From assembly GCA_016196905.1 (NCBI GenBank), contig JACPWV010000212.1:1-7476 (forward strand): a stretch of DNA of 7,476 nucleotides. Reading direction: 5' to 3'. Made by a program: the position numbers and the translations under genes. The DNA is from Chloroflexota bacterium (lineage in GTDB: Bacteria > Chloroflexota > Anaerolineae > UBA7937 > JACPPX01). Of the stretch, positions 1 to 6,200 are shown piece by piece. Numbering within the stretch: position 1 is the stretch's first letter; each line of letters starts with the position of its first letter. The notes below the pieces were generated by a model. It did no database searches, was not told where the DNA came from, and saw only the letters and a program-made list of their open reading frames with translations.

Positions 1-868
1 CATCGTCGGCCAGTTGCTGGAGGAGCTGGCGGGTCGAGCGTTCCCCAGCGGCAGGTTGAAAGTCGAGGATCTCCTCGGGAGAGCCCTTGACCAGAGCCAG
101 GAGTTGTGTGCGCGATGCCTGTTTTCGCCTATGCCATTCGTCCCGATCCCCGCTCGCCAGTGGTTCTAGGTCGCCTTCCAGAGTATCGGTCTTTACCTCG
201 GGCACAGACGGGCCGGGCTCTCTCCCCGCAATTTTCCAAGCCAGGAGCCGTTCGATCGCTTGGCGCTCCGTCTCTTCGTTCTCCAGCAGAACGCGCAGCA
301 CTTTGCGCGCCGACCACTCTCGATGGCGCCCCCAGCGGAAGGTTCGACGCAGATCCTGCGAATTCCAACCTCGCAGCGTGTCTACGACGAAACGGTGCAC
401 TGCATCCAGGCGCTGGAAAGGGTCTGTGGGCCACTGCTTCAGGCGTGAGAGATACCACCATTCGGCATCGGACACATGCTCTAAGACGCGGCGGATGGGC
501 CAGGTAGACTCATCGGGCTGCCAGTCGAGGGCTTGGTCGGGGAGGTTGCCCACGAGATCGAGGAGGGCATGGCGGGAGATCTCCATCCGATGAAAATAGG
601 TCTCGATCTCCTGAGCGCCTAGAGGCTCAAAATCCCAGGGGAATACGTTCTTCTCAACTTTATGCACCTCGAACTCGATCTGTCTGGGGTTTAAGTCGAT
701 CCGCTGCAGTTCGACATATTCCTCGACCGCGTGACGAAGCCCTATCAGTGCCTGCTCCTCGTCCGGCCCGCGGGCCACGCAGCCAACGAGGGCGGGCAGA
801 TGGGCTAGCGGCCCGCCTGCCTCTACGGTGTCCCGACCGATGTTGAGGTAAACATCGACTCGGGTCAT
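1..868 (-). CDS. HicB-like domain fused to DinB-like domain(s), partial (3' end beyond window)
   Basis: An uninterrupted frame runs from ATG at 868 down to the left edge: 289 codons, no stop seen. Residues about 1-55 look like the HicB antitoxin/partial RNase H fold (start MTRVDVYLNIG, then LAHLPALVGCVARG and an EEQALIGLRHAVEEYVE helix). Residues about 86-212 look like a DinB/DUF664 four-helix domain, with a helix at 92-108, the LDWQPDESTWPIRRVLEHVSDAEWWY stretch near 114-139 (given here in two parts: LDWQPDESTW, then RRVLEHVSDAEWWY) and a last helix around 186-212. From about residue 244 a second DinB-like unit begins (QLLALVKGSPEEILDFQPA, then RQLLQQLADD). DinB-family proteins are often metal-dependent thiol transferases or hydrolases, but the substrate here is unknown. 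His131 is kept in the usual ligand position; the late HxxxH pair appears to be Asn197/Glu201. The start lies three bases after the arcC stop with only a weak GGGA upstream, which suggests translational coupling. The domain calls are from pattern memory. Confidence 0.82.
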   Translation of the reverse strand, partial: MTRVDVYLNIGRDTVEAGGPLAHLPALVGCVARGPDEEQALIGLRHAVEEYVELQRIDLNPRQIEFEVHKVEKNVFPWDFEPLGAQEIETYFHRMEISRHALLDLVGNLPDQALDWQPDESTWPIRRVLEHVSDAEWWYLSRLKQWPTDPFQRLDAVHRFVVDTLRGWNSQDLRRTFRWGRHREWSARKVLRVLLENEETERQAIERLLAWKIAGREPGPSVPEVKTDTLEGDLEPLASGDRDEWHRRKQASRTQLLALVKGSPEEILDFQPAAGERSTRQLLQQLADD

Positions 869-871
869 GGG

Positions 872-1810
872 TTATCCCACTACGATGCGCGTACCGGTCT
901 CGCCGCGCAGGGCCCGGGCGATGTGCTCCGGCGAGGTGATCAGCGCCTCGCGGCCCCCCGCCTCGAGATATTGGATGGCCGCCCGGACCTTGGGGCCCAT
1001 ACTTCCCGGCGGGAAATGGCCGTCCGAGAGATAGAACTTCGCCTCAGTCAGGGTCAAACGGGCCAGGTCGCGTTGATCGGGCTTGCCGAAGTTGAGGGCG
1101 ACCTTCTCCACCGCGGTGGAGATCAAAAACAAATCGGCGCCCAAGCGGCAGGCCAGCAGGCTGGAGGCGTAATCCTTATCGATGACCGCCTCCACCCCGC
1201 GCAGCCGCCCGTCCGCACCGCGCACCACCGGGATGCCGCCGCCGCCCACCCCGATGACCACCACCTCGGCGTCCAGTAGAGCGGCGATCACTGTCGCCTC
1301 CACGATCTCCAAGGGCTCAGGGGAGGGAACCACCCGCCGCCAGCCGCGGCCGGCATCCTCCATCACTGCCCAGCCGCGCGTTCGAGCGTGCTCCTTGGCC
1401 TGGGGCTCAGCGTAGAAAGGGCCGATGGGCTTGCGGGGACGCTGGAAAGCGGGATCGCCTTCATCGACGATCACCTGGGTGACCACGGTGGCCACCGCGC
1501 GCGAAAGGTCGCGCTGACGTAGCTCCTCGCCCAGCGTTTGCTGGATCAGGTAGCCCAAGCCGCCCTGGGTCTCGGCGCCGGCGTAGTCCAGGGGCACCGG
1601 CGGCGTGATGTCCGCGGCCCGCTCCGAGCGCAGCAGGTTGAACCCCACCTGGGGTCCGTTACCGTGGGTGATGACCACCTGCCAGCCATCGGCGATCATC
1701 TCAGCGATATGCTGAACAGTTTGGGCGACGGCGGCCATCTGGTCAGCCACGCTCTGGCGCCGCTCGTTGACGATGAGCGAGTTGCCCCCGATAGCCACTA
1801 CGGCGCGCAC
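872..1810 (-). CDS. arcC: Carbamate kinase
   Basis: This is a complete 312-residue protein, the usual family length. Carbamate kinase transfers phosphate between carbamoyl phosphate and ADP, giving ATP, and the carbamate breaks down to ammonia and CO2; it acts in the cytoplasm, commonly as the last step of the arginine deiminase pathway. Amino-acid-kinase motifs appear in order: AIGGNS at 6-11, HGNGPQVG at 49-56, RKPIGPFY at 126-133, GVGGGGIPV at 187-195, DKDYAS at 211-216, STAVEKV at 231-237 and FPPGSMGPKV at 266-275, including the expected lysines 128, 212 and 274. The start is GTG, chosen because a strong GGAGGT lies nine bases upstream and the protein begins directly with the first beta strand. 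No arginine deiminase or ornithine carbamoyltransferase gene is visible nearby, so the source of carbamoyl phosphate (arginine, allantoin or another route) cannot be told from this window. Confidence 0.96.
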   Translation of the reverse strand: MRAVVAIGGNSLIVNERRQSVADQMAAVAQTVQHIAEMIADGWQVVITHGNGPQVGFNLLRSERAADITPPVPLDYAGAETQGGLGYLIQQTLGEELRQRDLSRAVATVVTQVIVDEGDPAFQRPRKPIGPFYAEPQAKEHARTRGWAVMEDAGRGWRRVVPSPEPLEIVEATVIAALLDAEVVVIGVGGGGIPVVRGADGRLRGVEAVIDKDYASSLLACRLGADLFLISTAVEKVALNFGKPDQRDLARLTLTEAKFYLSDGHFPPGSMGPKVRAAIQYLEAGGREALITSPEHIARALRGETGTRIVVG

Positions 1811-1819
1811 GGTGATCGA

Positions 1820-1825
1820 ACCTCC
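1820..1825 (-). promoter_or_regulatory. Ribosome binding site of arcC
   Basis: The minus strand reads GGAGGT, with nine bases before the GTG start at 1810. It is the only strong Shine-Dalgarno sequence in front of any of the five genes and it supports the GTG start. Confidence 0.75.
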
Positions 1826-1834
1826 GGGAAGCTA

Positions 1835-1863
1835 ACTCTAGCACCGTTGAGGGCTTTGTTCAA
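1835..1863 (-). promoter_or_regulatory. Possible sigma70-type promoter of arcC
   Basis: On the minus strand TTGAAC (1858-1863) and TAGAGT (1835-1840) are separated by 17 bases, each matching four of six consensus positions. Transcription would start near 1828, just before the ribosome binding site. A short CGCC/GGCG inverted repeat with a three-base loop lies immediately upstream (1866-1876). The match is modest, and arcC could equally be read through from the lipoprotein gene. Confidence 0.35.
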
Positions 1864-1930
1864 CTCGCCTGAGGCGGGCGATGAAAAACCACTGTGGGCG
1901 AATCGGCGGTCGGTGGTGCCTATCGAGCGT

Positions 1931-2776
1931 CTATCTGTAATTTGAGACCAGGATCTTGGGCTTGCCGGCCAGCAGCTCCGGTGTGATCTCGATCCTATTG
2001 AGATCGATCCACTGGACGGTTTTGCCCTCTAGAAAGGGGTCCACCGGGTCGAGGGGCAGGTCAGGGGCCAGATCGGGGGTGCGGTAGTGCATGGGGATGG
2101 CCACCCGCGGAGAGAGCTGCTGGAGCACGCGATCGGCGCCGCGAGCATCGATGGTGAACACCCCGCCCACCGGGATCAGCAGCACCTCCACCGGCACCAG
2201 GGCATCGATCTGCTCATCGGTCAGTATGTGGCCTAAATCCCCTAGGTGGACGATGCGTACGCCAGCCACCTCGAATACAAAGATGGCGTTAGGGCCGCGC
2301 TGGGCGCCCAGTTGTGCATCGTGGTAACTGGCCACGTTGCGGATGCGCACATCCCCGCTGGTCTCATCGATGGCGACCACCTGGCTGCCGCGGACACCGC
2401 TGAGAACTCGAGGGGCAAGTGCAGGGCTACGGCCCTCGCCCCGATTCGTGGCGACGTGGTCGAAGTGCTCATGGCTCGTGGTGATGGCGTCGACGTTGGG
2501 AATGTTCGGATATTCGTACCCGATCTCGACGGGTGCCGGGTCCATGAGAACGCGGACCCCTTGGGGGCTCTCCAGAAGAAAAGTGGCATGGCCGTACCAA
2601 GTCAGCGTGAGCCGACCAGCGGCGACGGGAGTCTCTTGGGTCGGGGTTGGCGCAGCGATCTCGGTCGGTGGCGCAACCTCCGTCGGCGGCGCGGGGGCGG
2701 CGCAGGCGACGAGGAAGGTGAGGGAGCCCCATAGCAAGGGGAGCCGACTCATCATCATAAGTCTGCCGTCTGCCAC
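1931..2776 (-). CDS. Exported MBL-fold (UlaG-like) metallohydrolase lipoprotein
   Basis: The frame from GTG at 2776 gives 281 residues, but one of the three consecutive ATG codons at 2758, 2755 or 2752 is more likely the start, because a promoter -10 box overlaps the GTG. From there a lipoprotein signal is seen: short charged start, hydrophobic stretch and lipobox LVAC with Cys25 (GTG numbering). A low-complexity Pro/Thr/Ala linker (about 26-52) containing PPTEVA and PPTEIA repeats follows, so the enzyme domain probably sits outside the membrane. The metallo-beta-lactamase motifs are intact: WYGHATF (His63), the hallmark SHEHFDH (His102, His104, Asp106, His107), His152, HLGDLGH (Asp180) and PMHYRTPD (His230). 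This pattern fits the UlaG/YtkL-like branch, whose best-known member is a cytoplasmic L-ascorbate-6-phosphate lactonase; the substrate here cannot be predicted. It is followed 120 bases later by arcC on the same strand. Confidence 0.88.
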   Translation of the reverse strand: MADGRLMMMSRLPLLWGSLTFLVACAAPAPPTEVAPPTEIAAPTPTQETPVAAGRLTLTWYGHATFLLESPQGVRVLMDPAPVEIGYEYPNIPNVDAITTSHEHFDHVATNRGEGRSPALAPRVLSGVRGSQVVAIDETSGDVRIRNVASYHDAQLGAQRGPNAIFVFEVAGVRIVHLGDLGHILTDEQIDALVPVEVLLIPVGGVFTIDARGADRVLQQLSPRVAIPMHYRTPDLAPDLPLDPVDPFLEGKTVQWIDLNRIEITPELLAGKPKILVSNYR

Positions 2777-2804
2777 TATAGCCCAGACTTAGATAGCCTG
2801 TCAA
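2775..2804 (-). promoter_or_regulatory. Near-consensus sigma70 promoter of the MBL lipoprotein gene
   Basis: The minus strand carries a perfect TTGACA (2799-2804) and TATAGT (2775-2780, one mismatch) with an 18-base spacer. The predicted transcript start is near 2768-2769, leaving roughly 10-17 untranslated bases before the ATG cluster at 2758-2750. The upstream-most GTG (2776-2774) overlaps the -10 box and would lie outside the transcript. No Shine-Dalgarno sequence precedes the ATGs. Confidence 0.7.
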
Positions 2805-2851
2805 GAAGGTATGGGTCTAGGCCCGACCTATAAGGCCTGGTCTCACCCCTC

Positions 2852-2882
2852 TTGACAAAATCTCAAAATATGTTACTATATA
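2852..2882 (+). promoter_or_regulatory. Promoter of the arsR-ndvB unit
   Basis: A perfect TTGACA lies at 2852-2857. An AT-rich -10 region follows: TACTAT at 2874-2879 (16-base spacer) or TATATA at 2877-2882 (19-base spacer), each matching four of six consensus bases. Either choice puts the transcript start at about 2886-2889, within a few bases of the arsR ATG at 2890. Confidence 0.65.
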
Positions 2883-2891
2883 GTTACATAT
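2868..2891 (+). promoter_or_regulatory. Candidate ArsR autorepressor operator (24-base inverted repeat)
   Basis: These 24 bases equal their own reverse complement except for one mismatched pair (2874 against 2885). The centre is CTATATAG, flanked by GTTAC on both sides and ATAT at the two ends. The site covers the -10 region and the predicted transcript start and ends inside the arsR start codon, so a bound dimer would block RNA polymerase. AT-rich dyads of this size are typical ArsR-family operators; binding by the adjacent gene product is inferred. Confidence 0.62.
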
Positions 2892-3234
2892 GGCCGCTTT
2901 CCTCACTCCCTATAAAGCTATCGCCGATGGCACCCGCCGGCAGATCCTGGACCTGCTGCGGGAAGAGAGTCTGACTGCGGGGGCCATCGCCCGGCGCTTC
3001 CCGCGGATGAGCCGGCCCGCGGTGTCCAAACACCTGGCTATCTTGCGTCGCTCCCGGCTGGTGGTGGCCAGAAAGCGGGGCCGGGAGCGCCTGTATGCTC
3101 TCCGCGCGGCGCCCCTTGGCCGGGTGGATGCGTGGATCCGCAAATACGAGAGGTACTGGGATCGGCATCCGCAGTCGCTCCCAGGCTACCTCGAAGCGGA
3201 ATCCAAAAGGGAGGGGCCCGATTCTGAAAGTTGA
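2890..3234 (+). CDS. ArsR-family winged-helix transcriptional repressor
   Basis: This is a 114-residue protein of usual ArsR size. Helix 1 is YKAIADGTRRQILDLLRE (8-25), helix 3 about 28-37, the recognition helix SRPAVSKHLAILRRSRL (41-57), and the beta wing VVARKRGRERLYAL (58-71). The tail PLGRVDAWIRKYERYW (75-90) matches the SdpR-like branch often found beside SRPBCC or membrane-protein genes. There are no cysteines and no ELCVCDL-type metal site, so it is unlikely to be a thiol-based metal sensor; its signal is unknown. The only Met before the DNA-binding helices is the ATG at 2890, with no Shine-Dalgarno sequence and a promoter immediately upstream, so translation is probably leaderless. 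The next gene starts 36 bases downstream on the same strand without a visible terminator, so the two are probably co-transcribed. The 24-base inverted repeat at its start is the likely self-binding site. Confidence 0.93.
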   Translation: MAAFLTPYKAIADGTRRQILDLLREESLTAGAIARRFPRMSRPAVSKHLAILRRSRLVVARKRGRERLYALRAAPLGRVDAWIRKYERYWDRHPQSLPGYLEAESKREGPDSES

Positions 3235-3270
3235 GAAGATGATCATCGTTGCTACCAAGCCGGGGCGGAT
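3235..3270 (+). other. arsR-ndvB intergenic spacer
   Basis: The 36 bases contain a perfect ten-base palindrome GATGATCATC (3238-3247) and a G-rich stretch just before the ndvB ATG. There is no hairpin followed by a T tract and no recognisable -35/-10 pair, which favours a shared transcript with arsR. Confidence 0.4.
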
Positions 3271-6200
3271 ATGCTTCGAAACGTGGTGAACAGCGCCCGT
3301 CCGTCTGTGGTTTCCCTGCCCGAGCTGGAAGAGCCGATTCGCGGGGAGCTCTTCAGCGTGGAGCGCCTCGAGCAGTTCGCCGAGAGCCTCGCCGCCGGGC
3401 AGCGCGTCACCCCCGGTCCCCGCAGAGGTCGCCCGCTTCTGCGGCGTCTTTGGCAAAACGGACGCGTCCTTCTCGAGTCGTACCGCGCCATCGCCAAGGC
3501 GATCCGTGAAGAACGCGCCATCTCGCCAGCCGCGGAATGGCTGGTCGACAATTTTCACATCGTTGAAGAACAGCTTCGCGAAATCCGCGAGGACCTTCCG
3601 CCTGGCTTCTACCGGGAGCTGCCCAAGCTGGCCGAAGGGCCCCTGGAAGGCTATCCGCGCGTCTTCGGCCTGGCCTGGGCATTCGTCGAGCACACGGACA
3701 GTCGCTTCGATCCAGACGCGCTGCGCCGTTTCGTCCGCGCTTACCAGCGCGTCCAACCCCTGACCATCGGTGAACTCTGGGCGGTGGCCATCACGCTGCG
3801 GCTGGTCCTGGTCGAGAACCTGCGACGCCTGGTGGAGCGGATCGTGCGCAGGCGGTTGGCGCGCGAAGAGGCGGATGCGCTGGCGGACGAGCTCCTCGGC
3901 CAGGGCGCGCGATCCGTCGCGGCAGCCCAGGCCACACTCCGGCGCCTCGAGAAGAGCCCCCTGCCGACCGCCTTCGCGGTGCAACTCATCCAGCGGCTGC
4001 GCGACCAGGACCCCGCGGTGACGCCCGCCCTGGACTGGTTGAACGAACGTCTGGCGGCCCAGGGCACCACGCCGAACGAGATGGTGCGCAGCGAACACCA
4101 GAAGCAGGTGGCCATGCACGTCACAGTTCGCAACGTGATCACCAGCATGCGCCTGATATCCGCGGTCGACTGGACCGACTTCTTTGAGAGCGTCAGTCTG
4201 GTCGAGGAGACATTGCGCGATGGGGCCAACCTGGCTGCCATGGATTTTGCGACGCGCGACCGCTATCGGCACGCGGTCGAAGAGCTCGCGCGCGGATCGG
4301 GACGCTCCGAGCTCGACGTCGCGCGGCAGGCCGTTTTGCGCGCCAGGCGTGCGCCCGCCCAGCGGACCCCGGAGCCACTGGCTGGGAAACTCGCGGATCC
4401 CGGTTACTACCTGATCTCCACAGGGCGCGACGCCTTCGAGAAGGAACTAGGCTTTCGGGTTCCGCTGAAACAGCGACTGCGGCGCGCTTACCTGGCCGTG
4501 GCCACACCCGGCTATCTGGGAACCATCGCGATCGTCACCGGCCTGGTTCTGTCGCTGCCGCTGGCCATGGCTGGCCTGGCCGGAGCCGGAGCGGCGGAGC
4601 TTACCCTGCTGGGTCTGCTGGCCCTTTTACCTGCTTCGGACCTGTCGATTGCCATCTTCAACCGGATCATCACGGAGCTGGTCGGGCCGCGGCGGCTGCC
4701 CAAACTAGAACTGCGCGAGGGCATCCCCGCAGACCTACGAACGCTGGTGGTGGTGCCCACCCTCCTGACGAGCGAAGCCGACATCCGCGAGCAGATCGAG
4801 CGACTGGAGGTCCACTTTCTGGCTAATCAGGACGGCGACCTGAGATTCGCTCTGCTCTCCGACTGGACGGACGCGTCTACTGAAACGACCCCCGAGGACG
4901 AAGTTCTCCTGGCGACAGCGAGCGAGGGAATTGAGGACTTGAACGCGCGACATGGACCTGCCCCGGGCGGCGGCGCGCGGTTCTTCCTCTTCCATCGGCG
5001 GCGCGTCTGGAATGAAGGGGAACGCAGCTGGATAGGCTGGGAACGCAAGCGCGGCAAGCTTCAGGAGTTGAATCGCCTGCTGCGCGGCGCGACGGATGCG
5101 ACCTTTATTCCGACGGGGGAGGGGCCGCCCACCGCGCCGTCGGGCGTGCGCTACGTCATCACGCTCGATGTGGACACCCGGCTGCCCCGGGAGGCCGCCC
5201 GCTGGCTGGTGGGCACCATGGCGCATCCTTTGAACCAGCCCGTCTTCGACCCGAGCGCGGGTCGAGTCGTGGAGGGCTACGCGCTCCTCCAGCCGCGCGT
5301 CACACCGACCCTTCCTCCAGCTGGCGAAGGGACCTTGTTCCAGCGAATCTTCTCGGGGCCGCGAGGAATCGACCCGTACGCGTTTGCGGTCTCCGATATT
5401 TACCAGGACCTCTTCGGGCAAGGGATCTACACCGGAAAAGGCATCTACGCTGTGGACGTCTTCGAGAGGGCGCTGCGCGGGCGCGTTCCTAAAAACGCGC
5501 TCTTGAGTCACGATCTCTTCGAAGGGCTCTTCGCGCGAGCGGGGCTGGTCTCCGACATCGAGCTTTTTGAGAATTTCCCCGCCCACTATGAGGTCGCCGC
5601 CGCCCGCCAGCACCGCTGGGCGCGCGGCGACTGGCAACTGCTCCCGTGGATCGGGGGGCGCGCCCCCGACGCCGAGGGACGTCTGGTCCCCAATCCCATC
5701 CCGGCCCTCGGCCGTTGGATGATGCTCGACAACCTGCGACGAACGCTGTCGGCTCCCGCCACTTTTCTGACCCTGGTGGCGGGCTGGACGCTGCCCCATG
5801 CTGCACCCGCGATCTGGACGACGTTTGTTCTCGCCAAGTTGGCCCTGCCTGCTCTACTCCCCGTGGTCGCGGGGCTGGTCCCGCGGCGCCGTGGGATCTC
5901 GAAACGAAGTCACCTTGGCGCGCTCGGCGCCGATCTCGCGCTCGCAGCGTGGCAGACAGCGCTGGGGGTAATCCTGCTGGCGCATCAGGCCTGGCTCATG
6001 GCCGACGCGATTATCCGGACCCTGGTTCGCCTGGGCGTGATGCGCCGCAAGCTGCTGGAATGGATCACCGCAGCAGAAGCCCGTTCCGGCCTCGATCTTG
6101 AACTGAGGGGCTTCTATCGCCGGATGAAAGGCGTGCTGGCGCTGGCAGCCATCACCACGTTCCTGGTCGCCTTCGCGCGGGAAGAGAACACCCTGGCGGC

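Noticed and set aside
87..593. 168-codon plus-strand frame at the left edge
   Set aside because: It is Ser/Arg-rich and lies opposite the HicB-like/DinB frame, which has recognisable domains and covers the whole 1-868 interval.
1..868. HicB-like N terminus as part of a HicAB toxin-antitoxin system
   Set aside because: There is no hicA-sized gene next to it: arcC lies directly upstream, and the domain is fused to a DinB-like bundle instead of a DNA-binding domain.
1884..1917. Possible terminator after the MBL gene: ACCAC/GTGGT stem followed by five T on the minus strand
   Set aside because: The stem is only five pairs with a 20-base loop of no clear structure, too weak to call a terminator.
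2246..2792. Overlapping plus-strand frames opposite the MBL lipoprotein gene
   Set aside because: The minus-strand frame has the complete metal-binding motif series, a lipobox and a promoter; the plus-strand frames have none of these.
3238..3247. Perfect palindrome GATGATCATC before ndvB as a regulatory site
   Set aside because: Ten bases is short enough to occur by chance, and it overlaps no promoter element; it is noted only in the spacer entry.
2884..4272. 462-codon open frame on the minus strand opposite arsR and the 5' part of ndvB
   Set aside because: It lies fully antisense to two genes with clear family motifs, has low-complexity Arg/Gln/His/Gly-rich composition typical of shadows in GC-rich DNA, and resembles no family I know.
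4735..5799. 354-codon open frame on the minus strand opposite the GT84 core
   Set aside because: It is a coding shadow of the glycosyltransferase domain, whose DxD and RQHRW motifs are on the plus strand in one continuous frame.
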